Shown piece by piece: positions 7,064 through 17,432 of a stretch of 64,000 bases of DNA (positions are counted from its first letter, which is position 1; the number at the start of each line of letters is the position of its first letter). The stretch spans positions 2,476,282 through 2,540,281 of the forward strand of contig NZ_CP119327.1 of the NCBI RefSeq assembly GCF_022815905.2, read 5' to 3'. Both the position numbers and the translations under genes were made by a program. Source of the DNA: Staphylococcus sp. NRL 16/872 (GTDB taxonomy: Bacteria > Bacillota > Bacilli > Staphylococcales > Staphylococcaceae). A model generated the notes under the pieces. The model was not told the origin of the DNA and ran no database searches. It was given only the letters and a program-made list of their open reading frames with translations.

Positions 7064-7610
7064 TTATTTGTAATATTCTTCTCTGAGCAGACTATACACA
7101 TAACTATCTGAGAATACCCCTAATAAACACTCATCGCTTCTCAATACGCCTTCTTGTGTAAATCCCAATCTTATAGGTATAGCTCGACTTTTCTTATTTT
7201 TGGTAGACATTCGTATTTCAATACGATTAATATCATATTCTTCATATACATAACGAATTAAAGCTTTAGTGCATTTAGTCATAATACCTTTCTTTTGAAA
7301 GTCTTCAGCTAAATAATAACCAATCGAAGTTGTTTTATTAACTAAGTCTAAATAGTGCAATCCTATGACCCCCAATCAGTTCTTTATTACTCCATATTCC
7401 ACAATGAAATCCATTACCATCGATAAATTGTTGCAACGCTGAATGGATAAAGTGTTTACTATCTTCCACCTTCTTTGTATGTTCGACAAAAGGTAGAAAT
7501 TCTGCTAAGTAGTTACGATTGCTATCTACTAATTTAAATAACTGTTCTGCTTCTCGTTCTTCTAATATCTTTAATTTAATACCTTTATCTACTTGGTAAC
7601 CAAAAATCAT
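7064..7610 (-). pseudogene. GNAT acetyltransferase of the RimJ/RimL type, frameshifted at a G5 run
   Basis: Two overlapping frames make one acetyltransferase of about 180 residues. The first part (7610 leftward) begins MIFGYQVDKGIKLKILEEREA and runs to IWSNKELIG. The second part begins GVIGLHYLDL and continues through IGYYLAEDFQKKGIMTKC, the acetyl-CoA binding region, to the C-terminal half. The frames meet at a run of five G residues (CCCCC on the plus strand near 7368-7372). A run of four would restore one frame. It may be a true pseudogene, a phase-variable gene or a sequencing error. Relatives acetylate ribosomal-protein or other N-termini, but the substrate here is unknown. Confidence 0.75.
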
Positions 7611-7663
7611 AACTATCCCGCCTATGTATTTAATTATTAATAAATCTCAAAGAAAAACCGCTA

Positions 7664-7882
7664 CTAAAGTGGATATGGAAACCCGTCGCCACGAGTGAAT
7701 TGTTGTAACGCCGACTGAATAAACTTCTTACTGTGTTCAACTTCAGTTGTGTATGCTACAAATGGCAAGAACTCCCCTAAATACTCACGATTCTCATCCA
7801 CTAACTTAAATAACTGATTCGCTTCACGCTCTTCCAAAATTTTCAACTTCACATGTTCATTTACTTCGTAACCAAACATCAT
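7664..7882 (-). pseudogene. N-terminal fragment of a paralogous GNAT acetyltransferase
   Basis: Starts at ATG 7882 behind a strong GGAGGGG ribosome site. Its first 60 or so residues (MMFGYEVNEHVKLKILEEREA to ALQQFTRGDGF) align closely with the start of the neighbouring acetyltransferase at 7610. The similarity stops at the GDGF position and the frame ends four residues later. The fragment therefore looks like the residue of a tandem duplication in which the 3' two thirds were deleted. It cannot fold as a complete GNAT domain. Confidence 0.75.
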
Positions 7883-8024
7883 CCTATCCCCTCCAGTTAA
7901 AAATTTCAAATTATTCAGTAAATTACATATATAATAGCATACTTTATCGTTAAAATTGTAAATACTTAATATGAATATGTTTTTTACATCACCATTTTAA
8001 GCATAGTTAGGGTATTTCTTAATA

Positions 8025-8062
8025 AAAAGAGCGAACTTCCAAATAAGGGAGTTCACTCTTTA
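8025..8062. terminator. terminator of the phosphonate operon
   Basis: AAAGAGCGAACTTCC pairs with GGGAGTTCACTCTTT around an aaataa loop, flanked by A and T runs. It lies 40 bases after the phnX stop and can act in both directions. Confidence 0.75.
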
Positions 8063-8101
8063 TTTTCATAATAAATTCTTAGTTTTAGAATGCAGTTTTT
8101 T

Positions 8102-8878
8102 TTAAATTTCTTTTAATAATTGAGGTAATTGAGTAATATCATCTATAACATATAATGCGCCATTTTCTTTGAATTTTTCAGTAGCTTTTTGTCGATGTTC
8201 ATCTTTTTCATTATCGCTTAATGCATTCCATTCGTCTTCACTAAGTCCTACAATAGAACTACCTTTAATTACTCCAATAGCAATAACGCCTGCATTGACT
8301 GCTTCTTTCATGTCAGAAGCAGTATCACCTACTTTTACTACTTCAGCAACACGTTCCAGTTCTAATTGTTTCATATTTTCAAATATCATGTATGGATAAG
8401 GTCTACCATATCCATTAACAGCTTCGGCAGTTACATAGTAGTCAGGTGAATAACCTTTCGATTTTGCTTCAGTTGTAACCACTTCCATCATTGATTTTGT
8501 ATAACCTGTTGTTGACCCAATTTTATAGCCTTGATTTCTTAGTTGATTGATAGTATCTATGACATTAGGAATGGGCGTTGTATAATCTTTTAATGTTTCC
8601 ATTAATGATTTTTCAAAATTAGCGTATAAATAATCAATATCTTCTTGAGTATGTGGACGTCCCTTAACAGAGTTCCATTCATTTGCGATACGATCCATAT
8701 TTAACATAGCTTCGATATGATCACGTTTTAACATGCCCATAGGTTCTCTAGCTTCTTCAATTGTTACATCAATATTTTCATTTTTGAAAATTTCTACAAA
8801 TACTTGTACAGGGGCAAAACATCCAAAATCAATTGTAGTACCAGCCCAGTCAAAAATGATTCCTTTAATATTACTCAT
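8102..8878 (-). CDS. phnX: phosphonoacetaldehyde hydrolase
   Basis: A 258-residue HAD-superfamily enzyme that cleaves the C-P bond of phosphonoacetaldehyde to give acetaldehyde and phosphate. The nucleophile motif is FDWAGTT with Asp10. The PhnX-specific cap has MGMLKRDHIEAML, whose Lys51 is the Schiff-base residue of the family. VGDTASDMKEA near residue 180 gives the late acidic residues for Mg binding. The gene follows phnW by 13 bases, and the two enzymes act in sequence. It is the last gene of the operon, ahead of a strong terminator. Confidence 0.95.
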   Translation of the reverse strand: MSNIKGIIFDWAGTTIDFGCFAPVQVFVEIFKNENIDVTIEEAREPMGMLKRDHIEAMLNMDRIANEWNSVKGRPHTQEDIDYLYANFEKSLMETLKDYTTPIPNVIDTINQLRNQGYKIGSTTGYTKSMMEVVTTEAKSKGYSPDYYVTAEAVNGYGRPYPYMIFENMKQLELERVAEVVKVGDTASDMKEAVNAGVIAIGVIKGSSIVGLSEDEWNALSDNEKDEHRQKATEKFKENGALYVIDDITQLPQLLKEI

Positions 8879-8891
8879 AGTTATTCACTCC

Positions 8892-9977
8892 TTAATAATT
8901 CATATATTCTCTAATATGTTTAACTAATGTTTCAAAATCTTCTCGATATAATTCTCCAATGTTACCAATTCTAAAAGATGGCGTTTCCATTAATTTTCCT
9001 GGATATAGTACAAACCCTTTTTCTTTCATTGCTTCATAAAAATGATTAAAATCAAAAGTTTCATTAGGATATAGATAGGTTGTAATAATTGGTGATTGCC
9101 ATTCCTCATCAATATATGCTTTAAAACCTAACTGTGCTAACGCTTCTCTCATATATCGATTATTAGAGTGATAGCGTTCACTACGTTGTTTAATGCCACC
9201 TTCTTCATGCAACTCATCAATTGCTTGTTTGAATGCAGCTACCACATGAGTGGGTGATGTATAACGCCATTTTCCATCAACATCCATCACCTGCCATTGA
9301 TCATATAAATCAAGTGCTAAGCTTGAAGCATTACCCTCTGTTTCAGCTAAAGTTGTGGTTTTAGCAATCACAAATCCGAAACCGGGCACACCTTGAATAC
9401 ATTTATTCGCACTACTAATTAAATAATCAATATTTAATTGGTCTACGTTAATTTCTACTCCTCCAAAACTACTCATCGCATCTACAATTAATTTTTTATT
9501 ATAGCGATGTGCTAACTCACTTAAGTCTTCTAAAGGATTGAGTATTCCAGTCGTTGTTTCACAATGAACGAAAGCAATATGTGAAATAGCGTCATTACTG
9601 TTTAAAACATCTTCAATTTCTTCAATATTTGGTGCTTTATCGAATGACAATGCTAAATGTGTATAATTTTTTCCAATACGTTCTGCCATTTGAGCAATAC
9701 GTTTTCCGTATGCACCATTTGAAATGATAAGCACATGATCTGTATTCGAAAGTGCAGTTTGTAAGACGCTTTCTACCACAAAACTACCACTACCTTGTTG
9801 AAGAATAACGGTGTAATCTTCGTCTGAAGCTTGAGCCAACTGAAGTAAATCTTGTCTTATTTGTTGTGTTAATTCTTTATAATCATTGTCCCATGTACAA
9901 CGATCTTTCATCATTGTTTCTTTAACTGATTTTGAAGTTGTTAATGGACCGGGAGTTAATAATTTATATTCTTCCAT
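8892..9977 (-). CDS. phnW: 2-aminoethylphosphonate:pyruvate aminotransferase
   Basis: A 361-residue class V PLP aminotransferase that turns 2-aminoethylphosphonate and pyruvate into phosphonoacetaldehyde and alanine. The N-terminal LLTPGPLTTS and the PLP-lysine region SSANKCIQGVPGFGF are typical. The frame is open 16 codons further upstream, but ATG 9977 has a canonical ribosome site (aaaggagataagaaa) and gives the family N-terminus. It sits between the importer genes and phnX, so uptake and degradation are co-expressed. Confidence 0.95.
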   Translation of the reverse strand: MEEYKLLTPGPLTTSKSVKETMMKDRCTWDNDYKELTQQIRQDLLQLAQASDEDYTVILQQGSGSFVVESVLQTALSNTDHVLIISNGAYGKRIAQMAERIGKNYTHLALSFDKAPNIEEIEDVLNSNDAISHIAFVHCETTTGILNPLEDLSELAHRYNKKLIVDAMSSFGGVEINVDQLNIDYLISSANKCIQGVPGFGFVIAKTTTLAETEGNASSLALDLYDQWQVMDVDGKWRYTSPTHVVAAFKQAIDELHEEGGIKQRSERYHSNNRYMREALAQLGFKAYIDEEWQSPIITTYLYPNETFDFNHFYEAMKEKGFVLYPGKLMETPSFRIGNIGELYREDFETLVKHIREYMNY

Positions 9978-9990
9978 TTTCTTATCTCCT

Positions 9991-11001
9991 TTATTTTTCA
10001 TTTTCTGCTTCTTTTTTAGCTGCATTGAATATATCTTGATGTTTTTGTAATAAATCTACAGTTAATGGATCTTTCCATTTTTTTGGATATTCTGGTTGTT
10101 GATCTTTTGCAATATGTTCACCTTTATATAGCGTTACTGGATATTGTTTCATTAAATCTTTTCGACCGTATTTTTGAATCACTTCAACCATTTTTTCTGC
10201 TTTTTTCTGTTTTTCGCCACCTTTTTTAACAACGGCAGCGCCTTCAACTAATGAGAAATTTCCTTCTTTAGGATCGATGTGTTTAATGATATTACCCTTC
10301 TTCTCTTGTTCAATAGCTTGCGCACGTAAACCAACTCCGACAGCTACTTCCCCGGATTCAACTTTTTGTAACGGACCGGAACCACCGTCCTCTAAATGTG
10401 GACCAACATTAATTAATAATTTTTTAATCACGTCTTGTCCTTCTTTTTCACCGTACTCATTTAGAATGCCTTGTAGTACTAGCCATCCTGTTGAGGATTC
10501 CATAACGTTCGGCATAGAGACCTGTCCTTTATATTCTGGTTTAGTTAAATCCTTAATTGAATGCGGCACATCTAAATCGTGTTTTTCTAATGCTTTTTTA
10601 TTAATAAATAATGAACCTGTGTTACCTAATAATGGGGTAATGTAGTTTGGATATTTATCAATTGTGTTATGTTGAGTTTTATTTTTCATAGGGACAAACA
10701 TGTGATTTTGATCTTGTGCACTTTTTAAGTAATAACTTGCTTCAGTAATAATATCTGCTTCGATATTCGATCCTTCTGCCATAATTTTCCCACCTAATTC
10801 AGAGGTGCCCTGAGGTTGAATGATATATTGTCCTTTGTAACCATGCTGATTTAAAGATTCTTTCATAACAGCGATGGCCTCTTCATCAGCATTTGTAGCA
10901 ATAATGACTTTATCTGTACTCGATCCAAGTCCAAAGTATGATAAACATAAGAGAGCAAGACAAACGAGTGCACCAAGTACTAGCATTATTTTTAGTTTCA
11001 T
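9991..11001 (-). CDS. ABC importer substrate-binding protein, probably for 2-aminoethylphosphonate
   Basis: A 336-residue protein with an N-terminal hydrophobic segment (MLVLGALVCLALLCLSYFGLG). It has no canonical lipobox-plus-Cys at a mature start, so it is anchored by the segment or secreted. The body is a type 2 periplasmic-binding fold of the ferric/thiamine/phosphonate class (DKVIIATNADEEAIAVMKE, later NTGSLFINKKAL). The stop is 13 bases before phnW. The gene abuts the permease (11002) with no gap. Its position in a phnWX operon is the main reason to assign 2-aminoethylphosphonate. Confidence 0.85.
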   Translation of the reverse strand: MKLKIMLVLGALVCLALLCLSYFGLGSSTDKVIIATNADEEAIAVMKESLNQHGYKGQYIIQPQGTSELGGKIMAEGSNIEADIITEASYYLKSAQDQNHMFVPMKNKTQHNTIDKYPNYITPLLGNTGSLFINKKALEKHDLDVPHSIKDLTKPEYKGQVSMPNVMESSTGWLVLQGILNEYGEKEGQDVIKKLLINVGPHLEDGGSGPLQKVESGEVAVGVGLRAQAIEQEKKGNIIKHIDPKEGNFSLVEGAAVVKKGGEKQKKAEKMVEVIQKYGRKDLMKQYPVTLYKGEHIAKDQQPEYPKKWKDPLTVDLLQKHQDIFNAAKKEAENEK

Positions 11002-12627
11002 TTATCTCTCCTCCCTTTTTCTTTGAGAATAAAGTACAAAACTTGCAAGGCCACGAACGACAATATTTGTTATACAAATTAAAATCGACAAAATAAAAAT
11101 ATCGATAAATCGGTTAAAATGTTGTAATTGGTTTATTTCTGTAGCAACAAGTTGTGTTGCCGTTGCCACTAAGAAAATAACACCACTAATTGTTACCATT
11201 GCATTAATGAAGTAATAATTCATCATTTCGATAATTGTCTTTTTCATATTTGGTACTACAACTTTAAAGACTGTCTCATACCATTTATCTTTCATTAATG
11301 AACTACTAATATCCCATGAGGGATTTAATTTTTCTAAAGCATTTTTCGCTAATAAGAATGGTGTTGTATAGTAATGCACAATAATGCTGATAATAATAAT
11401 TAAAAATGTATTTTTTATTGAGCTATTTTTAAAAAATACTAAATACGATAAACCTAGAATCATTCCAGGAACAGTATTTGCGATTAATGAAACGACATTC
11501 ATTGTTCTACGACCTTTAATTCTAGTTCTCACAGCGATAATCGCACTTGCCATACTAATAATCACGCCAAATATTGCTGTACATATCGCTACAAATAAAG
11601 ATTGAATATAAATATGTACTAATATTTCATCTTTAAATAAATTAATGATATGCGACAAAGTAAATGTGTTGTTATATGGGTAATTTTTAAGAAATGGTAC
11701 GACAAACATCACTGCAAATATTAATAAGATTAATGTACTTATCACTACAGCGATAATATTAATAATTACATCATGTACTGGTCTTTTTGGAAGAGATGTA
11801 TAATTTAATGATTCTTGTTTTACATTCCATCTATCTAAAATAGTTAATAAGATAAATCCAATAATTGCAGGAGTTAACATCATAACTGCAATAACAGCAC
11901 CTTCAGCAAACTTTGGAATTGATCCTAAAATCATTTGATATAAACTCGTCGCAATCATACTATAATCTGCGCCTAGAGATGCCGGAATTCCGAAGTCAGT
12001 AAAACTTAAAATAAATGACAATACAAACGCGTTACCTATGGGTACAATCAGTGGTCTAAGTAGTGTGTGATAAAAACGTCTCATCGGATTATCTTGTAAT
12101 AACTGAGAAACATAATAGAAGCGCTTATTCACATATTCAAAAGCGTCTGAAATAATTAAATATGCTGCTGGTAACGTGTAGATAACATAGCCGATAAGCA
12201 AACCATTTTTACCATAAATTTCGAAGGGAATATGTCCAAAGATGGCTTTAATCAAACCCTCATTCCCGAAAATGTACATTAAAATAAATCCATAAGTGAT
12301 TGTTGGCACAAGCATAGGTAATAGCACCATCATTTTGTTATAGCCTTTTACTAAAGAATGGGCTTGTGTCATATTCATCGCATAGGACATAAAAAATGCG
12401 AGAATAGTCGTAATCAATGCAGCTAAACTTGCAACTTTCAAACTATTAAAGAATGAAGTTGTAATCTCATCATTCATAAAGATGTCTTTATAGACTGCAA
12501 ATGTAAACTGATGATCACGATAAAATGATTGGCTTAATAAACCAATAATTGGTATGACTAAAAATAACAAGAAAAAGATAATTAATAGCGTAAATATAAT
12601 ACGCTGACTCCAAGTTTTATGCGCCAT
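11002..12627 (-). CDS. ABC importer permease, two fused transmembrane domains (2-aminoethylphosphonate type)
   Basis: A 541-residue membrane protein with about twelve hydrophobic segments in two halves, as in FbpB-like permeases. Each half has an inner-membrane EAA-like loop, for example near DNPMRRFYHTLLRPLIVPIG and in the C-terminal half near WYETVFKVVVPNMKKT. I chose the ATG at 12627 because it has a GGTGAG site with 5-base spacing and overlaps the ATPase gene by 11 bases. A GTG at 12660 in the same frame is possible but has a weaker site. Confidence 0.85.
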   Translation of the reverse strand: MAHKTWSQRIIFTLLIIFFLLFLVIPIIGLLSQSFYRDHQFTFAVYKDIFMNDEITTSFFNSLKVASLAALITTILAFFMSYAMNMTQAHSLVKGYNKMMVLLPMLVPTITYGFILMYIFGNEGLIKAIFGHIPFEIYGKNGLLIGYVIYTLPAAYLIISDAFEYVNKRFYYVSQLLQDNPMRRFYHTLLRPLIVPIGNAFVLSFILSFTDFGIPASLGADYSMIATSLYQMILGSIPKFAEGAVIAVMMLTPAIIGFILLTILDRWNVKQESLNYTSLPKRPVHDVIINIIAVVISTLILLIFAVMFVVPFLKNYPYNNTFTLSHIINLFKDEILVHIYIQSLFVAICTAIFGVIISMASAIIAVRTRIKGRRTMNVVSLIANTVPGMILGLSYLVFFKNSSIKNTFLIIIISIIVHYYTTPFLLAKNALEKLNPSWDISSSLMKDKWYETVFKVVVPNMKKTIIEMMNYYFINAMVTISGVIFLVATATQLVATEINQLQHFNRFIDIFILSILICITNIVVRGLASFVLYSQRKREER

Positions 12628-13372
12628 AATTCTCACCAAATAATCTATAAATATTTCCACGTTTAATGTGTAGCTGATTAAGAATAAACTTCTCTACAAA
12701 CGCATTGACTGGTGTATTAATAATTTCTGACGGCGTACCAAATTGTGCGATATGGCCATCTTCAATCACGACTACTTTATCTGACATCGTTAATGCTTCT
12801 TCAGGATCATGGGTAACGATAATCGTTGTTAAACCCATTGATTTTGATACTTTTTGAATCATATCTTTTATTGACTCTTTAATGACGCCATCTAAGGCAC
12901 TTAATGGTTCATCCATTAATAAAATTTTAGGTTCCATTACTACAGTACGTGCAATTGAAACTCTTTGTTTTTGCCCTCCTGATAATTCATGAATTTTTTT
13001 ACGTAAATGAGGACGTAATTCTAATAATTCGATTAAATCCGTTACCTCTTTACTGTGAGGATCTTTTTTCTGATTCTTTAAGCCATAAATGATATTATTG
13101 TAGGCATCTAAATGAGGAAACAGACAAAAATCTTGAAACACAATATTAAACCCTCTTTTTTGCATTGATTTCTCGTGGATTTCTTGATTATTGAAAATGA
13201 TTTTCCCAGATGTCACATTTTCTAATCCCAAAATTAAATTTAATAACGTTGTTTTCCCACATCCACTTGGTCCAAGTAAACTTACAATTTCTCCATTTTC
13301 AATGTTCAAATTTATATTTTTTAATACTTCATTACTCCCAAAACTTTTCGAAACATCTTTGAGTTCAAGCAT
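12617..13372 (-). CDS. ABC importer ATP-binding protein (2-aminoethylphosphonate type)
   Basis: A 251-residue ABC ATPase with Walker A GPSGCGKTT (near residue 34), Q-loop FQDFCLFPH, signature LSGGQKQR and Walker B ILLMDEPLSALD followed by the switch His in VTHDPEEAL. It is the first gene of the operon, with its promoter in the 147-bp gap shared with the DeoR gene. Its 3' end overlaps the permease start. The ferric/putrescine/phosphonate-importer subfamily fits the other subunits. Confidence 0.9.
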   Translation of the reverse strand: MLELKDVSKSFGSNEVLKNINLNIENGEIVSLLGPSGCGKTTLLNLILGLENVTSGKIIFNNQEIHEKSMQKRGFNIVFQDFCLFPHLDAYNNIIYGLKNQKKDPHSKEVTDLIELLELRPHLRKKIHELSGGQKQRVSIARTVVMEPKILLMDEPLSALDGVIKESIKDMIQKVSKSMGLTTIIVTHDPEEALTMSDKVVVIEDGHIAQFGTPSEIINTPVNAFVEKFILNQLHIKRGNIYRLFGENYGA

Positions 13373-13519
13373 AATTCACACCTCACTATTTGTTATACTT
13401 ACATTGTAGTAACTTTTTATTAACTATTAGTAAATTAGTTGTAAAAATTTATTAACTTTTGACTAACTTATTACAAACTTTTTAACAACTTCATTAATAC
13501 AATTAAAAGGAGAAAATAA
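13373..13519. promoter_or_regulatory. shared regulatory region between the phn operon and the DeoR gene
   Basis: An AT-rich 147-bp gap containing about six copies of an AACTT/TAACT-type motif, several at roughly one helical turn (about 13410 to 13492). This is consistent with a multi-site operator for the DeoR-type protein. A TTGACT at 13459-13464 may be its -35 box. The leftward phn promoter probably uses the TACAAT near 13400. Confidence 0.45.
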
Positions 13520-14272
13520 ATGCTTCCTACTGAACGACGTGAAAAAATTATTGAAAAATTGGAAAAAGAAGAGTTTTTAGAGCTGAAATATCTTCATAAG
13601 TCTTTGGATATTTCTATGGAAACATTACGAAGAGATGTTCAACAATTAGTCAAAGAGGATTTGGTATCCAAAGAATATGGTGGTATTAGAATTAAAAAAG
13701 AGAATAATGGTGAATCAATTATTGAAAAAAGATTAAATAAAAATTTAGCGATGAAGCAACAAATCGCTGAAAAAGCTTTAACACAGATTGAAGATGGCGA
13801 CTGTATATTCTTAGATAGTGGTTCGACAACTTTACAAATTTCTAAAGAATTGAGGAAGAGAAAAAATTTAACAATTATAACGAATTCGATTCCAGTTATG
13901 ATGGAAATTTTAGATCAAGGCCATACAATCATTAGTATCGGAGGAAAAGTACGAGCATCTGAGCAATCTATTACAAGTTATGACTTCTTATTTAATTTCG
14001 ATCGCTTAAATATAGATAAAGCCTTTATTTGTTGTAGTGGAATATCTTTTGAAAAAGGAATTACAGACTATAATTTAGAAGAAATAGAAACAAGACGAAA
14101 AATATTAAATATTTCAAATCTCAAATTTTTAACAGCAGATAGTTCCAAGTGTAATCAGATAGTTACAGTAAAAATATGTGAATTAACAGATATTGATACT
14201 TTTATTACTGATAATAACTTGGATAATGATTTTAAAGTTAAAATGAAAAAGTTAAGCGTCAATGTGCTTTAA
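13520..14272 (+). CDS. DeoR/GlpR-family regulator, probable regulator of the phosphonate operon
   Basis: A 250-residue protein. Residues 1-55 form the DeoR helix-turn-helix (MLPTERREKIIEKL, then ISMETLRRDVQQL). The rest is the sugar-phosphate-isomerase-like effector domain with LDSGSTTLQISKEL and the C-terminal ADSSKCNQI stretch. The ATG has a strong ribosome site (aaaggagaaaataa). It is divergent from the phn importer operon. DeoR proteins usually sense phosphorylated metabolites, so a phosphonate or C2 intermediate is a plausible ligand, but that is inference. Confidence 0.85.
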   Translation: MLPTERREKIIEKLEKEEFLELKYLHKSLDISMETLRRDVQQLVKEDLVSKEYGGIRIKKENNGESIIEKRLNKNLAMKQQIAEKALTQIEDGDCIFLDSGSTTLQISKELRKRKNLTIITNSIPVMMEILDQGHTIISIGGKVRASEQSITSYDFLFNFDRLNIDKAFICCSGISFEKGITDYNLEEIETRRKILNISNLKFLTADSSKCNQIVTVKICELTDIDTFITDNNLDNDFKVKMKKLSVNVL

Positions 14273-14412
14273 TAAAACAAATATTCTATAAGTAATAAAA
14301 TTAATGAAAATAATGTGAATTTTAATATTTTTAATTTTGATAAAGTTGTTTTTTTTATTTCCTATGATACAGTCAAATATGTACAAACAGTTTTTATAGG
14401 GAGTGTTTTAAG

Positions 14413-15630
14413 TTGAGCAAAGTTAAAATACGGCACTTAACGAAAGTGTTTGGGAGAAAACAACAACGAGCATTGAAGTTAGTTCAAGAAGGCAAATCTA
14501 AAAAAGAAATATTTGAACAAACTGGTGCTACCGTTGGTGTTTACGATGTTAATTTTGATGTTAATGACGGGGAAATCTTTGTCATCATGGGACTTTCGGG
14601 AAGTGGTAAATCTACATTGATTCGTTTGATTAATCGTTTAATTGAACCAACATCTGGCAGTATTTACATCAATGATGATGAAATATCAAAAATGTCGAAA
14701 AAGGAATTACGGGAGATTCGTCGTACCAAAGTAAATATGGTTTTTCAGAATTTTGGTCTTTTTCCAAAAAGAACTATCTTAGAAAATACCGAATACGGAC
14801 TAGAAATTAGAGGGGTTAATAAAGCTGAGAGACAACAGCGAGCGGAACAAGCGTTAGATGATACGGGTCTCTTATCATTTAAAAATCAATACCCTGATCA
14901 ATTATCTGGCGGTATGCAACAACGTGTTGGGTTAGCACGCGCACTTGCTAATGATTCAGACATATTATTAATGGATGAAGCTTTCTCTGCGCTAGATCCA
15001 CTTATTAGAAAAGATATGCAAAACGATTTATTAAAATTGCAAGAAAAAATGAAAAAGATCATTATATTCATTACACATGATTTAAATGAAGCATTACGTA
15101 TTGGAGATCGCATTGCATTAATGCGTGATGGCAAAATTATACAAATTGGTACTGGCGAAGAAATTCTAACAAATCCAGCCAATGATTTCGTTAGTGAGTT
15201 TACCGAAGATGTCGATCGTTCCAAAATTCTCACTGCTGAAAACATAATGGAAACGCCACTAACTATTAATATTGAAACTGAAGGACCTAATGTCGCATTA
15301 CAAAGAATGAGAGAAGAAGAAGTCAGTATGCTATTAGCTGTAGATAGTAAGCGTCAATTAAAAGGAAGCATTACTGCTGAAAAGGCATTAAAAGCAAGAG
15401 AAGAAGGTACGTCAATCAAAGATATTTATGAACCAAACGTACAGACGATACATAAAGATACGTTAATCATTGATATATTTAATATTATTTATGATTCACC
15501 TACACCTTTAGCAGTCACTGACGAAAATGATCGTCTTATTGGCGTAGTTGTTCGTGGTAGTGTCATAGGAGCTATGAGCAATAAAAATTCAAATTCTAAT
15601 CATAGAGAGGAAGTGACAACAAATGTTTAA
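14413..15630 (+). CDS. opuAA: glycine betaine/proline ABC importer ATP-binding subunit (OpuA type)
   Basis: A 405-residue ProV/OpuAA-like ATPase that powers uptake of compatible solutes under osmotic stress. The characteristic N-terminal insertion ([24 protein letters not shown]) precedes Walker A LSGSGKST. The signature LSGGMQQR and Walker [13 protein letters not shown] follow. From about residue 270 on, two CBS domains act as the ionic-strength sensor in OpuA. It starts with TTG at 14413 after a gggag ribosome site. It overlaps the permease gene by 8 bases. Confidence 0.92.
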   Translation: MSKVKIRHLTKVFGRKQQRALKLVQEGKSKKEIFEQTGATVGVYDVNFDVNDGEIFVIMGLSGSGKSTLIRLINRLIEPTSGSIYINDDEISKMSKKELREIRRTKVNMVFQNFGLFPKRTILENTEYGLEIRGVNKAERQQRAEQALDDTGLLSFKNQYPDQLSGGMQQRVGLARALANDSDILLMDEAFSALDPLIRKDMQNDLLKLQEKMKKIIIFITHDLNEALRIGDRIALMRDGKIIQIGTGEEILTNPANDFVSEFTEDVDRSKILTAENIMETPLTINIETEGPNVALQRMREEEVSMLLAVDSKRQLKGSITAEKALKAREEGTSIKDIYEPNVQTIHKDTLIIDIFNIIYDSPTPLAVTDENDRLIGVVVRGSVIGAMSNKNSNSNHREEVTTNV

Positions 15631-17341
15631 CTTTCTCATCTCAAAATTACCTTTTTCCAATTGGATTGATAATATTGTAGATTGGCTAACTAAAAATTTG
15701 TCTGGCCTCTTTTCTTTCTTACAGACAATTGGTAATTCAATCATGAATTTTATGACTGATATCTTAACGGCAATCCCACCATTTATAATGATCGCCCTAT
15801 TAGTTATCATTGCATTTTTCGTGTTTAACCGTAAATTAGGATTCCCAATATTTGTTCTAATCGGATTATTGTTTATTTATAATCAAGATATGTGGGACGA
15901 TTTAATGAATACGGTCACATTAGTTATTATTTCAAGTATTATAGCGATTATCATTGGTGTGCCACTGGGTATACTCATGTCTAAAAGTGACACCGTTGAA
16001 AAGATCGTTAAACCGTTATTAGATTTAATGCAAACAATGCCTGGCTTTGTATATTTAATACCTGCCGTTGCATTCTTTGGTATTGGTATGGTGCCTGGTG
16101 TATTTGCATCAGTCATTTTCTCATTACCACCTACTGTCCGAATGACCAATTTAGGTATTCGCTCTATTTCAAAAGAGCTAGTCGAAACCTCTGATTCATT
16201 TGGTTCAACACCTTGGCAAAGACTATTTAAACTAGATTTACCTATGGCGAAAGAAAATATTTTCGCCGGTATTAACCAAACTATCATGTTAACACTATCT
16301 ATGGTAGTCATTGCTTCAATGATAGGTACACCTGGTTTAGGTGAGGGCGTTTTAGCAGCTGTACAACGTTCAGAAGTAGGTAATGGCTTTGTATTTGGTA
16401 TTGGTATCGTTATTTTAGCTATCATTATCGATCGTTTTACACAAGCTATGAATCGTCCAAATAAGACTAAATTATCTAAAAAGAAAAAATTAATTATTGG
16501 TGCTATTATAGCAATTTTAGCTATACTTGCTATCATAATTACACTGTTGTTACCAGGTAATGCAGGTTCAAGTAAGGGAACAATCACGTTAGCATATGCA
16601 CAACAAGACGACCAAGTGGTTTCAACAAATGTTATTGCTCAAGTATTAGAAGAACAAGGCTATAATGTTAAAATGACTTCTTTAGACATCCCTGTCACAT
16701 GGAAAGCTGTAGCTAACGGTGAAGCTGATGCTATGACAGGTGCATGGATTCCAATTACTCATAAGGCGCAATATAAGGAATATAAAGATGATTTAGATAA
16801 TCTAGGTCCACATATCGACGGTGAAGCTAAACTTGGTTTAGTTGTTCCAAAATATATGGACGTAGATTCAATTGAAGATTTAAACAATCAAGCTGATAAA
16901 AAAATCACTGGTATTGAACCAGGCGCTGGCATCGTTCAAGCTACAAATAAGACATTGAAATCATATCCAAACCTTAAAGGTTGGAAACAAGTCAATTCTT
17001 CAACAGGCGCTATGAATGCCGAATTAAAACGTGCGATTAAAAGTAAAAAAGATATTGTCATTACAGGTTGGAACCCATACTGGATTTTCCAACGTTATGA
17101 CTTAAAATATTTAAAAGACCCTAAAGGTACCATGGGGAAATCAGAAAATATCAATACAATGGCACGTAAAGGGCTTAAAAAAGATATGCCAGAAGCTTAT
17201 AAAATATTAGATAATTTCAAGTGGTCTGTAGATGATATGGAATCTATCATGCTTGAAATTGAAAACGGTAAAAATCCTAAAGATGCAACTAAAGAATGGA
17301 TTGATAATAACCATGATAAAGTAGATCAATGGACTAAATAA
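15623..17341 (+). CDS. opuABC: glycine betaine/proline ABC importer, permease fused to substrate-binding domain
   Basis: A 572-residue fusion. Residues 1-315 carry an N-terminal hydrophobic region, the permease core with the family [22 protein letters not shown] stretch, and a further membrane segment near 300. From about residue 325 ([19 protein letters not shown]) a glycine betaine-binding OpuAC domain follows, with [10 protein letters not shown] near 480. The fusion places one binding domain per permease, as in lactococcal OpuA. The ATG overlaps the opuAA end, so the two subunits are translationally coupled. Confidence 0.92.
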   Translation: MFNFLISKLPFSNWIDNIVDWLTKNLSGLFSFLQTIGNSIMNFMTDILTAIPPFIMIALLVIIAFFVFNRKLGFPIFVLIGLLFIYNQDMWDDLMNTVTLVIISSIIAIIIGVPLGILMSKSDTVEKIVKPLLDLMQTMPGFVYLIPAVAFFGIGMVPGVFASVIFSLPPTVRMTNLGIRSISKELVETSDSFGSTPWQRLFKLDLPMAKENIFAGINQTIMLTLSMVVIASMIGTPGLGEGVLAAVQRSEVGNGFVFGIGIVILAIIIDRFTQAMNRPNKTKLSKKKKLIIGAIIAILAILAIIITLLLPGNAGSSKGTITLAYAQQDDQVVSTNVIAQVLEEQGYNVKMTSLDIPVTWKAVANGEADAMTGAWIPITHKAQYKEYKDDLDNLGPHIDGEAKLGLVVPKYMDVDSIEDLNNQADKKITGIEPGAGIVQATNKTLKSYPNLKGWKQVNSSTGAMNAELKRAIKSKKDIVITGWNPYWIFQRYDLKYLKDPKGTMGKSENINTMARKGLKKDMPEAYKILDNFKWSVDDMESIMLEIENGKNPKDATKEWIDNNHDKVDQWTK

Positions 17342-17357
17342 ACGCATTAATATTCTT

Positions 17358-17394
17358 GAGATTAAGCAACATTAAGTTGTTTAATCTCTTTTTT
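17358..17394 (+). terminator. terminator of the opuA operon
   Basis: GAGATTAAGCAAC and GTTGTTTAATCTC form a 13-bp stem with one mismatch around an attaa loop, followed directly by a T run. Confidence 0.85.
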
Positions 17395-17432
17395 ATAGCG
17401 CAAATGGAAGCGAACTAATATTAATGTGAGAA

